This document shows, in pieces, positions 7,510-15,486 of a stretch of DNA of 64,000 bases; the stretch's first letter is position 1, and every line of letters begins with the position of its first letter. Position numbers and translations under genes: made by a program. Source of the DNA: Rhizobacter sp. AJA081-3 (GTDB lineage Bacteria; Pseudomonadota; Gammaproteobacteria; Burkholderiales; Burkholderiaceae_C); NCBI RefSeq assembly GCF_017795745.1, contig NZ_CP059067.1:3100001-3164000 (forward strand). The letters run 5' to 3'. The notes under the pieces are model-generated. The model saw only the letters and a program-made list of their open reading frames with translations. It ran no database searches and was not told the DNA's origin.

Positions 7510-7938
7510 ATGACGCTGCCCTTCGAGTATCAGAACGCCTCACTCGAATTCGAACGGTTCATGCTGGACGCCAGAGAACGCGCTGGCCTCGGTACGACCA
7601 ACATGACATGGAACATGGTGGTCGGCGTCCTACACACCTTTCGTCGCCGGCTCTCTATCGAGGAGGCTCTGCGCTTTGCGGCTGTGCTGCCTCCCGTCCT
7701 GCGCGCCCTGTTCATCGAAAACTGGGAGCCCGATCAGCCTGTCGCCAGGTTTGGCACCAACGACGAACTGCTCGCTGAGGTTCGTTCTCTTCGGCCAGAG
7801 CACAACTTCTCGCCTCCAAACGCCATTCAAGCCGTAGCTGGTGCCCTGCGCAAGCATGTTGATGTGGCTGCACTTGAGCGCGTTCTTTCAACCCTGCCAG
7901 CAGGAGCACAGCGCTTTTGGTCGGTCGAGGCCGAGTAA
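7510..7938 (+). CDS. DUF2267-like protein
   Basis: A 142-residue soluble helical protein. The pattern RFMLDARERAGL, then VVGVLHTFRRRLSIEEALRFAAVLPPVLRALFIENW fits the DUF2267 family, which is of unknown function. Typical length for one DUF2267 module. Confidence 0.7.
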   Translation: MTLPFEYQNASLEFERFMLDARERAGLGTTNMTWNMVVGVLHTFRRRLSIEEALRFAAVLPPVLRALFIENWEPDQPVARFGTNDELLAEVRSLRPEHNFSPPNAIQAVAGALRKHVDVAALERVLSTLPAGAQRFWSVEAE

Positions 7939-7956
7939 GTCAAGCGCGGCAGTGCG

Positions 7957-8083
7957 GCCTAACCCTTCGCTGGAGCGGACCTCCACCGGCCTGGCACTTG
8001 GGCCGCGAGGCGCTCAGGCTTAGCATTCGCCTCGCGGCCCAAGCGCCATCCCGGCGTCGGCCCGCTCAGCTCAAACGTTAGGC
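7957..8083 (+). repeat. attC 10
   Basis: R'' GCCTAAC, R' GTTAGGC; arm type I; loop TTAGCAT. Confidence 0.95.
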
Positions 8084-8132
8084 CTCCGAGGGCAGCAATC
8101 GAGGCCTCTCGATCATCCAGCGCGGAGGTGTC

Positions 8133-8501
8133 ATGTTCGACCACGTAGGTTTCGGAGTCTCCAACTTGGCGGAAAGCAAGGCGATCTTCCTCAAGGCGCT
8201 TGAACCACTGAAGGTCACGCTCGTGATGGAAGGCCCTTACGGGGTTGGCATCGGGCAGAACAACAAGCCTTCGCTCTGGCTTCACCAAACGCAAGGCGTC
8301 ACTGCCCCGCTTCACATTGCCTTCTCTGCCACCAGTCGAGCGGAAGTTGACGCCTTCTACAAGGCTGCGCTCGCTGCGGGCGGCAAAGACAACGGAGCGC
8401 CTGGCCTGCGCCCTCACTACCACCCGAACTACTACGGAGCCTTTGTCATCGGCCCGGACGGCCACAACGTCGAAGCTGTGTGCCACAAGCCGGAGGCCTA
8501 A
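8133..8501 (+). CDS. VOC family protein
   Basis: A 122-residue VOC module homologous to the cassette at 4690: MFDHVGFGVSNLAESKAIF at the start and YYGAFVIGPDGHNVEAVCH at the end with the expected His and Glu metal ligands. Substrate unknown. Stop codon is in R''. Confidence 0.85.
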   Translation: MFDHVGFGVSNLAESKAIFLKALEPLKVTLVMEGPYGVGIGQNNKPSLWLHQTQGVTAPLHIAFSATSRAEVDAFYKAALAAGGKDNGAPGLRPHYHPNYYGAFVIGPDGHNVEAVCHKPEA

Positions 8502-8622
8502 CCCTTCGCTGGAGCGGACCTCCACCGGCCTGGCGCTTGGCCCGCTTCCCGGAGTGGTACATCATCCGTCCAGCGGGCCATGCGCCATCCCGGCGTCGGC
8601 CCGCTCAGCTCAAACGTTAGGC
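8496..8622 (+). repeat. attC 11
   Basis: R'' GCCTAAC, R' GTTAGGC; arm type I; loop GTACATCAT. Confidence 0.95.
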
Positions 8623-8650
8623 CGCAGAAACCAACGCTCGCGCCCCTCGC

Positions 8651-9163
8651 ATGCTCATTCCTACTCTGGAGACCGATCGCTTGAGGCTTGTCCCGCCAAC
8701 GAGCGCCTGCGAAGCAGCATACGAAGCCTTCTACACCGACGCATCGGCATCGCAACACTACGGTGGCCCGTTGTCTGCCGGGCAAGCTTGGGCGCGTCTG
8801 GCCACCGATCTGGGAAGCTGGCATCTCCAAGGGTTTGGCGTCTGGGCCGTTGAGCTCAAGGAAGATCAAGCCATCGTAGGCACTTGTGGCTTTTGGCAGG
8901 GCAAGGGCTGGCCGAGAGAGCTCACATGGTGGTTACTTCCGGCTGCGCGCGGCAAAGGCGTAGCCGTTGAAGCCTCCTGCGCGGCAATCCGCCATGCGTA
9001 TCAGGTGTTCGGCTGGCAAGAGGTTCAAACGTACATGAACGACAGCAACACCGTCGCTCGGGGCTTGGCCGCTCGGCTTGGCGGTCAAGTCATCGGCCGG
9101 CGGCTGTTTCCCGATGGGCTGGAACGCGATGTCTTCCGCCTCCCGCCACCCACTGCGGCCTAA
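8651..9163 (+). CDS. GNAT N-acetyltransferase (RimJ/RimL type), copy 1
   Basis: A 170-residue GCN5-related acetyltransferase of the RimJ/RimL group: opening LIPTLETDRLRLVPPT, central WAVELKEDQAIVGTCGFW, then the acetyl-CoA region AARGKGVAVEASCAAIRHAY and NDSNTVARGLAARLGG. Typical full length. Copy 2 (14840-15352) differs at one residue (Gly to Ser in AARGKG), a change within the acetyl-CoA loop. The two copies have different attC sites. Stop is the R'' TAA. Confidence 0.9.
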   Translation: MLIPTLETDRLRLVPPTSACEAAYEAFYTDASASQHYGGPLSAGQAWARLATDLGSWHLQGFGVWAVELKEDQAIVGTCGFWQGKGWPRELTWWLLPAARGKGVAVEASCAAIRHAYQVFGWQEVQTYMNDSNTVARGLAARLGGQVIGRRLFPDGLERDVFRLPPPTAA

Positions 9164-9286
9164 CCCTTCGCTCGAGGCGGACCTCCACCGGCATGGCACT
9201 TGGGCCGCGAGGCTCTCCAGGTTTATCCTCCGCCTCGCGGCCCAAGTGCCATTCCGGCGTCGGCCCGCTCAGCTCAAACGTTAGGC
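9158..9286 (+). repeat. attC 12
   Basis: R'' GCCTAAC, R' GTTAGGC; type I with extra G (GAGGCGGACC); loop TTTATCCTCC. Differs from attC 22 although the genes they close are nearly identical. Confidence 0.95.
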
Positions 9287-9289
9287 GTC

Positions 9290-9670
9290 ATGAAGGTCCC
9301 GACTGCGCCGGCATCACCGCTCACTTCCTGGCTACCTCCGCGAGGCTGGCCACGATATCTATTCATGCTGTGGTTCGCGCTTTGCCTCGTGGTCTTGGCC
9401 TTCACTTTTTGGGTGTACGCCCCAGGTCCGCGCTCTGACGCAATGGTCCTGTTCGCCTGGGCAATGGTTGCACTTGGCTTTCCAGCCAGCCTTGCTGTTT
9501 CACTAGCAATCGCTTCCATGCTCTCTTTGGCAGATGCAGTTCCGCTGCTTCAGTCGGCATCCGTTCCAAACTGGTTGGGGTTACCGCTCCTTTGGTGCGC
9601 CTTCTGTGCCGCAGGTTACCTGCAGTGGTTCGTGCTCGTGCCAAGAGTCTGGCGCCGTCTCCGCGCATAG
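9290..9670 (+). CDS. Membrane protein, hypothetical
   Basis: A 126-residue protein with four hydrophobic segments (YLFMLWFALCLVVLAFTFWV, MVLFAWAMVALGFPASLAVSLAI, LGLPLLWCAFCAAGYLQWFVL). The ATG lies only four bases after R', so no normal ribosome site is inside the cassette; initiation may rely on the preceding attC. No family recognised. Confidence 0.65.
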   Translation: MKVPTAPASPLTSWLPPRGWPRYLFMLWFALCLVVLAFTFWVYAPGPRSDAMVLFAWAMVALGFPASLAVSLAIASMLSLADAVPLLQSASVPNWLGLPLLWCAFCAAGYLQWFVLVPRVWRRLRA

Positions 9671-9715
9671 AGTCCCAAGCGTAGCCAACGGCCAAGCAGA
9701 GCAATCCGCGATGAC

Positions 9716-9844
9716 GCCTAACCCTTCGCTCGAGGCGGACCTCCACCGGCCTGGCACTTGGCCCGCGAAGCGCTCGCTGTCTATCATTCGCTTCGCGGGC
9801 CAAGCGCCATCCCGGTTCCGGCCCGCTCAGCTCAAACGTTAGGG
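9716..9844 (+). repeat. attC 13
   Basis: R'' GCCTAAC, R' variant GTTAGGG; type I with extra G and right arm GGTTCCGGCCCG; loop TGTCTATCAT. Confidence 0.95.
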
Positions 9845-9854
9845 CTCACAGTCG

Positions 9855-10403
9855 ATGCACGCGTGGAGCACGATACAACTGACAAACGTTGATTCGTCAA
9901 CGCTTGGCCTTGCCGACTTGGCAGTTCGCCATCAGCCCACGTACAGCCGCTTCAAGGCGTACCGGTCCGAGGTATTGGAGGCGTGCATATTCTTGGAGAG
10001 CAGGCTTGAGGTACTCCTCTGCCAGCTGTTCATTGGCGACGACCCTGCGCGCATTCAGCTGTTCCGGTCCCTAGTGCTCGAGCCAGAGTCAGGCTCGTTC
10101 TTCGCCAAGTGGCGCATGTTGCGTGGCGCATTCGAGATCGCCGGGGTTCCCCGCCACGTCCTCACTGAGTCCAAGCGCAAGGAGCTACTCACAGGGCTCA
10201 AGGAACTAAACGATTGCCGCAACAGGTTTGCCCACGGGGTGCTGTACATCGACGTACGCGACGGGCGTCCGCTCTTGGAGTACTACGAGTCAGGCAAGAA
10301 GAGCCAGTACCTGAGTGACGAATACGTTCAGTCGGTTCTGCTGGCCGCGGAATCTACGCATGCACTGCTTGAAGCTGTAGTCCAGGCAGCCAGTGAGCCC
10401 TAA
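9855..10403 (+). CDS. HEPN-like hypothetical protein
   Basis: A 182-residue helical protein. Residues around 127-135 read ELNDCRNRFAHG, an R-x4-H motif in a helix like those of HEPN-fold RNases and related proteins. The N-terminal half has a long helix (VLEACIFLESRLEVLLCQLF) that could pair with it in the usual dimer. A defence or toxin RNase role is possible but unproven. Ends on CCCTAA in R''. Confidence 0.6.
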   Translation: MHAWSTIQLTNVDSSTLGLADLAVRHQPTYSRFKAYRSEVLEACIFLESRLEVLLCQLFIGDDPARIQLFRSLVLEPESGSFFAKWRMLRGAFEIAGVPRHVLTESKRKELLTGLKELNDCRNRFAHGVLYIDVRDGRPLLEYYESGKKSQYLSDEYVQSVLLAAESTHALLEAVVQAASEP

Positions 10404-10526
10404 CCCTTCGCTCGAGGCGGACCTCCACCGGCATGGCACTTGGGCCGCGAGCCGCTCATGGTCTATGCTGCATCTCGCGGCCCAAGCACCACGCCGGTTC
10501 CGGCCCGCTCAGCTCAAACGTTAGGC
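10398..10526 (+). repeat. attC 14
   Basis: R'' variant CCCTAAC, R' GTTAGGC; type I with extra G; loop TCTATGCTG. The R'' variant matches the GTTAGGG at the 5' end of the same cassette. Confidence 0.95.
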
Positions 10527-10555
10527 ATCGCAATTCTGTCCGGCGCCCTTTCAAC

Positions 10556-10969
10556 ATGAAGCCTTCCGTCCTGCTTGGCGTCACTGTGGGCTGGCTAGCG
10601 CAGCTCGGACTAAACACCATTCTTCCAATTGCAGTCCTCACCGTCAGTCGCATCTTCGCGCTGGGAACAGAAGGCAATGCTCTGTGGCCCGAGAGCCCGA
10701 GCGAAAGCAGTCATCCTGTCTGGTATGCAATACAAGCATCAGTTTTCATTGGGTCGGTCGCTGCAGGTTGGCTCGCTGGCGCGCTATCTCCAAGGAGGTC
10801 CATAGCGCCGCCCCTGGTACTTGTGCCTCTGAGCCTTCTGAGTACCGCCTTCGAGCAAATTCCCCGCCCTCTCTCGCCCTTAGTCCTCGTTGTTTGGGCC
10901 GGAGGTCCGTGCTTGGCCCTAGTGCTCGGCTGGCTCATCGCCCGCTTCGCGCGACGCAGCGATGCCTAA
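10556..10969 (+). CDS. Membrane protein, hypothetical
   Basis: A 137-residue protein with four predicted transmembrane segments (LLGVTVGWLAQLGLNTILPI, IQASVFIGSVAAGWLAGAL, PPLVLVPLSLLSTA, LVLVVWAGGPCLALVLGWLI). Function unknown. Stop codon lies in R''. Confidence 0.65.
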   Translation: MKPSVLLGVTVGWLAQLGLNTILPIAVLTVSRIFALGTEGNALWPESPSESSHPVWYAIQASVFIGSVAAGWLAGALSPRRSIAPPLVLVPLSLLSTAFEQIPRPLSPLVLVVWAGGPCLALVLGWLIARFARRSDA

Positions 10970-11090
10970 CCCTTCGCTGGAGCGGACCGCCACCGGCCTG
11001 GCACTTGGCCCGCTTCCCGGAGTGGTACATCATCCGTCCAGCGGGCCAAGCGCCATCCCGGCGTCGGCCCGCTCAGCTCAAACGTTAGGC
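10964..11090 (+). repeat. attC 15
   Basis: R'' GCCTAAC, R' GTTAGGC; arm type I; loop GTACATCAT. Confidence 0.95.
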
Positions 11091-11136
11091 CTCACAGAAC
11101 ACACGATGGTGGTCGTTCGCGGCCAGAGGAGATCAA

Positions 11137-11604
11137 GTGACGTCTCGCAGAGTTGCCTTGTTCGCTGGTGCGGGTGCCGTAGGTGCCGCCTTGGGCGCAG
11201 CGGGATGCGCCTCCAAAGGAACATCTGCGTCGCGTACTGACTTGTTGGCCCAGGTGCGCCTCGCAGAAGAGAACTTCGCGGCCACCATGGCGCGCAGAGA
11301 TGCGGCGGCATTCGCTGAGTTCATCTCGCAAGACGCTGTCTTCATCAATGGAGGCAATCCACTCCGTGGCAGGGCGGCGATCGTCGAGTACTGGTCAAAG
11401 TTCTTCGCTCCTGCAACAGCACCATTTGCCTGGCGGCCCGAGCTTGTTGAAGTCGCCTCCTCCGGTACGCTGGGCTACACCGAAGGCCCCGTCCTGTCGC
11501 CCACGGGTGCCGTCTTCGCCAAGTTCTTCACCACTTGGCAGTTGGGCCCAGGCGGCAAATGGCTCGTCGTCTTCGACAACGGGTACAGCGTCTGCAAAGC
11601 CTAG
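11137..11604 (+). CDS. SnoaL/DUF4440-like lipoprotein
   Basis: A 155-residue protein from GTG, preceded by AGAGGAGA. The start has a twin Arg (TSRRVAL), a hydrophobic stretch and lipobox GAAGC, so it is likely a lipoprotein, possibly Tat-exported. The rest is an NTF2-like SnoaL/DUF4440 domain: RLAEENFAATMARRDAAAFAEFISQDAVFINGG, RGRAAIVEYWSKFF, and FTTWQLGPGGKWLVVFDNG. Such domains bind small molecules; activity unknown. Confidence 0.8.
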   Translation: MTSRRVALFAGAGAVGAALGAAGCASKGTSASRTDLLAQVRLAEENFAATMARRDAAAFAEFISQDAVFINGGNPLRGRAAIVEYWSKFFAPATAPFAWRPELVEVASSGTLGYTEGPVLSPTGAVFAKFFTTWQLGPGGKWLVVFDNGYSVCKA

Positions 11605-11618
11605 GCCGAAGCAGTGAG

Positions 11619-11744
11619 GCCTAACCCTTCGCTGGAGCCGACTCGCACCGGCATGGCACTTGGCCCGCGAGCCCGTCGTTCTTATCATCGGCCTCGCGGG
11701 CCAAGCACCATCCCGGCGCTCGCGCCTCAGCTCAAACGTTAGGC
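11619..11744 (+). repeat. attC 16
   Basis: R'' GCCTAAC, R' GTTAGGC; arm type II; loop TTCTTATCAT. Confidence 0.95.
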
Positions 11745-11812
11745 CTCACAGTTGGAACGGCGAGATCGTTCGTCGCCCTTTCTAGCAGCAACACATCTAC
11801 CGGAGGACTTGC

Positions 11813-12202
11813 GTGCTACACGGAACATGTCATTGCGGTTCTGTCTCATGGGAGTTCAAAGGAATGCCCGAGTCAGCCACAGCCTGCAACTGCACGGTCT
11901 GTCGGCGCTATGGCGCCTTGTGGGCCTACGACTACGAGAACGAAGGCATCTCGTTCTCTGGCTCTACCAAGATCTATGTGCGAGGCAAAGCAATCGAGTT
12001 TCACTTCTGCCCGAGTTGCGGCTGCGTGGCGCTGTGGCGCGCGCAAGGATCAGATGAACAGGGTCGCCGTCGAATCGCAGTCAATCTTCGGCTCACGGAG
12101 CCCGAGCCGATTGCCAGTCTGCCCATCGATCACTTCGAAGGGTTGAACACATTCGACGACCTCCCACGCGACGGTCGGTGCATCAAAGACATGTGGTTCT
12201 AG
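11813..12202 (+). CDS. GFA family (glutathione-dependent formaldehyde-activating-like) zinc protein, copy 1
   Basis: A 129-residue protein from GTG with CGGAGGA upstream. The Mss4-like GFA fold is marked by Cys pairs CHCGSV near the N-terminus, CNCTVCRRYG, and FCPSCGC, which bind two zinc ions. Family members include Gfa, which was reported to promote the glutathione-formaldehyde reaction, but most are uncharacterised. Copy 2 at 60936-61325 appears identical, with identical leader and attC. Confidence 0.88.
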   Translation: MLHGTCHCGSVSWEFKGMPESATACNCTVCRRYGALWAYDYENEGISFSGSTKIYVRGKAIEFHFCPSCGCVALWRAQGSDEQGRRRIAVNLRLTEPEPIASLPIDHFEGLNTFDDLPRDGRCIKDMWF

Positions 12203-12215
12203 AGCCAGCAGTGAG

Positions 12216-12342
12216 GCCTAACCCTTCGCTGGAGCGGACCTCCACCGGCCTGGCACTTGGCCCGCGAAGCGCTCGCTGTCATCATCCGCTTCGCGGGCCA
12301 AGCACCATCCCGGTTCCGGCCCGCTCAGCTCAAACGTTAGGC
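12216..12342 (+). repeat. attC 17
   Basis: R'' GCCTAAC, R' GTTAGGC; arm type I, right arm GGTTCCGGCCCG; loop TGTCATCAT. Same as attC 97. Confidence 0.95.
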
Positions 12343-12351
12343 CGCAAGACC

Positions 12352-12756
12352 ATGCGAATCGTCCCCCTGGTGCTTTGTGCACTGACCGCTTTCATCGCTA
12401 CAGTTTCCGCAGTGCGCGCCGCACCGATGAACAAATGCATCATCAACGGCAGCGTCACGTACCAGCAATCGCCGTGTCCTTCGACTCAAGCTCGAAGGGA
12501 CCCCACGCTCGAGGAGCTGAACGCCGCTGAAAGGAAGCGACGTGCCGTAGCTGCGTCCGCCGCGACCGCAGCACCCAGGGACGCTGCTCCTGCGCCCGCA
12601 ATGACTTCCCGCGGCTTCAGTTGCGACGGAAGAAAATACTGCTCTCAGATGCGGTCATGTGCCGAAGCCAAGTACTTCCTTGCCAACTGCCCCGGTGTGA
12701 AGATGGACGGCGACAACGATGGCATCCCCTGCGAGGAGCAGTGGTGCGGGCCCTAG
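12352..12756 (+). CDS. Secreted excalibur-domain protein
   Basis: A 134-residue protein with a signal peptide (VLCALTAFIATVSAVRAA). The segment after it (MNKCIINGSVTYQQSPCP) resembles a DUF4124-type Cys pair, an Ala/Arg-rich linker follows, and residues 95-133 form an excalibur calcium-binding domain: CSQMRSCAEAKYFLANCPGV then DGDNDGIPCEEQWC with the Asp ladder. Probably periplasmic; role unknown. Confidence 0.85.
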   Translation: MRIVPLVLCALTAFIATVSAVRAAPMNKCIINGSVTYQQSPCPSTQARRDPTLEELNAAERKRRAVAASAATAAPRDAAPAPAMTSRGFSCDGRKYCSQMRSCAEAKYFLANCPGVKMDGDNDGIPCEEQWCGP

Positions 12757-12787
12757 CGCCAGACCGGCAGTGCGCTCAGGAGTTGCG

Positions 12788-12913
12788 GCCTAACCCTTCG
12801 CCGGAGCCGACTCGCACCGGCATGGCACTTGGCCCGCCTCCTGGAGGGGTACATCATCCATCCGGCGGGCCAAGCGCCATCCCGGCGCTCGCGCCTCAGC
12901 TCAAACGTTAGGC
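12788..12913 (+). repeat. attC 18
   Basis: R'' GCCTAAC, R' GTTAGGC; arm type II starting CCCTTCGCCGGAG; loop GTACATCAT. Confidence 0.95.
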
Positions 12914-12918
12914 CGCAT

Positions 12919-13332
12919 ATGCAAGTCCGAGCGATTCAGCCGCACGAACTCGAGTACGCGCGGAAACTGCTCGTCGGCGCGGGCTGGGATCGCCAGGTCG
13001 CCACTCCGGAAGAGTTCGCGTTGCTGGTCACGCAGTCACAGCTTTCGCTGGTAGCGGTCCGCGAGGGAGAAGTAGTTGGCTTTCTGCGCGCACTCACCGA
13101 TGGCCTCACCAACGGCTATATCTCTATGGTCGTCGTTCATCCTGCGTATCAGCGTCAAGGCGTGGGCAGAGCACTCGTACTCGCGGCCATGGGAAACAAT
13201 GAGCGAATGACATGGGTACTGCGAGCGGGTCGCTCGGACGGTCTAGCTACTTTCTACGAGAAGTTGGGCTTCTCCCGCTCGACGGTGGCCATGGAGCGTC
13301 CAGGCAAGGTCAAGCCGTCAGCGAGTAGCTGA
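12919..13332 (+). CDS. GNAT N-acetyltransferase
   Basis: A 137-residue GNAT enzyme: SLVAVREGEVVGFLRALTDG, then ISMVVVHPAYQRQGVGRALVLAAM with the acetyl-CoA pyrophosphate loop QRQGVGRA, and FYEKLGFSRS near the end. Substrate unknown. ATG is six bases after R'. Confidence 0.88.
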   Translation: MQVRAIQPHELEYARKLLVGAGWDRQVATPEEFALLVTQSQLSLVAVREGEVVGFLRALTDGLTNGYISMVVVHPAYQRQGVGRALVLAAMGNNERMTWVLRAGRSDGLATFYEKLGFSRSTVAMERPGKVKPSASS

Positions 13333-13375
13333 GTCGGCAAGATCCAATGGCTCCTCGCGGCGAGCAAAGCATGCG

Positions 13376-13502
13376 GCCTAACCCTTCTCTGGAGCGGACC
13401 TCCACCGACCTGGCACTTGGCCCGCGAAGCGCTCAGGCTTAGCATGCGCCTCGCGGGCCAAGCGCCATCCCGGCGTCGGCCCGCTCAGCTCAAACGTTAG
13501 GC
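13376..13502 (+). repeat. attC 19
   Basis: R'' GCCTAAC followed by CCTTCTCT (one base off the common CCTTCGCT); R' GTTAGGC; arm type I; loop TTAGCAT. Confidence 0.95.
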
Positions 13503-13525
13503 CGCACTACACCCAGGGAGCACAC

Positions 13526-13954
13526 ATGGCAGCGCGCTCAGTCAATCGCAGAGATCTCCTCACACTGGCCCTGGCCGGCGTCGGCGTCATGTGGTTCGTC
13601 GCCACCAACAAGAAGCCCTCTGTGCACTACACCGTGCCGGAGGTCGACCTGGCGAGCGCAAAGGCGCTCATTGATGCTGGCGCGAAGGTCATCGACGTTC
13701 GTACCGAGAAGCAGTTCAAGGCGCGGCATCTCCCGAACGCAGCACTGATTTCACTTGAGGTCCTTCGCGTCGGCATTCCAGCGTCGCTGTTGGCCGCCAA
13801 GGAAAGCCGCATCGTCGTTTACTGCGGCGACGGTACTTCTACCGGTCCAGAGGCAACCCATATCCTTGTCCAGGCCGGCTTCACCAACGTGGCGAACATG
13901 AAGTCCGGCATCGAAGGCTGGTCATCGGCCGGGCTCCCGACGGTGCAAGGCTAG
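13526..13954 (+). CDS. Membrane-anchored or exported rhodanese-like protein
   Basis: A 142-residue protein with an N-terminal twin-Arg plus hydrophobic segment (NRRDLLTLALAGVGVMWFV) and one rhodanese domain: DLASAKALIDAGAKVIDVRTEKQFKARHLPNA, and the active-site loop VVYCGDGTSTG with catalytic Cys. Expected to transfer sulfur from a persulfide, outside the cytoplasm. CAGGGAGC precedes the ATG. Confidence 0.87.
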   Translation: MAARSVNRRDLLTLALAGVGVMWFVATNKKPSVHYTVPEVDLASAKALIDAGAKVIDVRTEKQFKARHLPNAALISLEVLRVGIPASLLAAKESRIVVYCGDGTSTGPEATHILVQAGFTNVANMKSGIEGWSSAGLPTVQG

Positions 13955-13982
13955 CCACGGCTTGGGCAGGCTGCACAGTGCG

Positions 13983-14109
13983 GCCTAACCCTTCGCTGGA
14001 GCGGACCGCCACCGGCCTGGCACTTGGCCCGCTTCCCGGAGTGGTACATCATCCGTCCAGCGGGCCAAGCGCCATCCCGGCGTCGGCCCGCTCAGCTCAA
14101 ACGTTAGGG
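13983..14109 (+). repeat. attC 20
   Basis: R'' GCCTAAC, R' variant GTTAGGG; arm type I; loop GTACATCAT. Confidence 0.95.
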
Positions 14110-14118
14110 CTCATACGC

Positions 14119-14691
14119 ATGCCACGGAACATCACCGCCGCCGTGCTCTGCTTCGCTACCCTTGCCTTAGCGGCCTGTGCGTCAAGGCCTCCCCCTCCAA
14201 AGATTCCGCATGGTGTCCCGTTCTCCGGAGTCGAGGCACCACCACCTGGGAGTGCGAGGCTGTACGTTTTCCGCCCAGACTTCGCGGAATCATTGAACGG
14301 CGAGCGTCCGACATTGCTTGTAGACGGCATAGCTCAGTCCCTTCTCGGCAGAGAGCAGTACGACTCGTTCTCCCTCAAGCCGGGCCGCCATGTCATAGCG
14401 TTGTCACCGGGGCCAAAGGAGGCGAACACATGGAGTTCCGAGACCAGCGTAGAGCTAGAGGCCGGTGCGATCTACTTCCTAGCAGCATGGAACCTCACGT
14501 CATACGAAACCAGAACCTCGCTTGAGCCGCTATGGGTGGGCCGATACGTGACATTCGTCTCTCAATCGTACGGAAGCATTGTCGACGCTGGAGTGCGATT
14601 CGAACTGGTCCCGACCGAGCAAGCGCTTCCAATACTGCGCAGCATGCACCGCTCAATTCCATCCGCCGTACCGGTGAAGAATGAGCCCTAA
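14119..14691 (+). CDS. DUF2846-like lipoprotein
   Basis: A 190-residue lipoprotein (LCFATLALAACAS). After a Pro-rich linker comes a domain with ARLYVFRPDF, LLVDGIAQSLL, YDSFSLKPGRHVIAL and VELEAGAIYFLAA, the pattern of DUF2846 lipoproteins (unknown function). Ends on CCCTAA in R''. Confidence 0.72.
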   Translation: MPRNITAAVLCFATLALAACASRPPPPKIPHGVPFSGVEAPPPGSARLYVFRPDFAESLNGERPTLLVDGIAQSLLGREQYDSFSLKPGRHVIALSPGPKEANTWSSETSVELEAGAIYFLAAWNLTSYETRTSLEPLWVGRYVTFVSQSYGSIVDAGVRFELVPTEQALPILRSMHRSIPSAVPVKNEP

Positions 14692-14811
14692 CCCTTCGCT
14701 GGAGCCGACTCGCACCGGCATGGCACTTGGCCCGCCTACTGGAGTGGTTCATCATCCATCCGGCGGGCCAAGCGCCATCCCGGCGCTCGCGCCTCAGCTC
14801 AAACGTTAGGC
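14686..14811 (+). repeat. attC 21
   Basis: R'' variant CCCTAAC (matching the GTTAGGG at the 5' end of this cassette), R' GTTAGGC; arm type II; loop GTTCATCAT. Confidence 0.95.
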
Positions 14812-14839
14812 CGCAGAAACCAACGCTCGCGCCCCTCGC

Positions 14840-15352
14840 ATGCTCATTCCTACTCTGGAGACCGATCGCTTGAGGCTTGTCCCGCCAACGAGCGCCTGCG
14901 AAGCAGCATACGAAGCCTTCTACACCGACGCATCGGCATCGCAACACTACGGTGGCCCGTTGTCTGCCGGGCAAGCTTGGGCGCGTCTGGCCACCGATCT
15001 GGGAAGCTGGCATCTCCAAGGGTTTGGCGTCTGGGCCGTTGAGCTCAAGGAAGATCAAGCCATCGTAGGCACTTGTGGCTTTTGGCAGGGCAAGGGCTGG
15101 CCGAGAGAGCTCACATGGTGGTTACTTCCGGCTGCGCGCAGCAAAGGCGTAGCCGTTGAAGCCTCCTGCGCGGCAATCCGCCATGCGTATCAGGTGTTCG
15201 GCTGGCAAGAGGTTCAAACGTACATGAACGACAGCAACACCGTCGCTCGGGGCTTGGCCGCTCGGCTTGGCGGTCAAGTCATCGGCCGGCGGCTGTTTCC
15301 CGATGGGCTGGAACGCGATGTCTTCCGCCTCCCGCCACCCACTGCGGCCTAA
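14840..15352 (+). CDS. GNAT N-acetyltransferase (RimJ/RimL type), copy 2
   Basis: A 170-residue duplicate of the enzyme at 8651-9163 with one substitution, Gly to Ser in AARSKG, which lies in the acetyl-CoA-binding region. The leader between R' and the ATG is also the same, but the attC that follows is of a different sub-type. Stop is in R''. Confidence 0.9.
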   Translation: MLIPTLETDRLRLVPPTSACEAAYEAFYTDASASQHYGGPLSAGQAWARLATDLGSWHLQGFGVWAVELKEDQAIVGTCGFWQGKGWPRELTWWLLPAARSKGVAVEASCAAIRHAYQVFGWQEVQTYMNDSNTVARGLAARLGGQVIGRRLFPDGLERDVFRLPPPTAA

Positions 15353-15475
15353 CCCTTCGCTCGAGGCGGACCTCCACCGGCATGGCACTTGGCCCGCGCG
15401 GCGCCCGCTGTCTATCATTCGCCTCGCGGGCCAAGCGCCACGCCGGTTCCGGCCCGCTCAGCTCAAACGTTAGGC
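15347..15475 (+). repeat. attC 22
   Basis: R'' GCCTAAC, R' GTTAGGC; type I with extra G, right arm GGTTCCGGCCCG; loop TGTCTATCAT. Confidence 0.95.
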
Positions 15476-15486
15476 CGCACAAACCC

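Noticed and set aside
8498-8869. Minus-strand frames of about 120-190 codons over GNAT and VOC cassettes (also 7959-8525, 47318-47866, 49780-50334)
   Set aside because: They overlap well-supported plus-strand genes and extend through attC; shadows.
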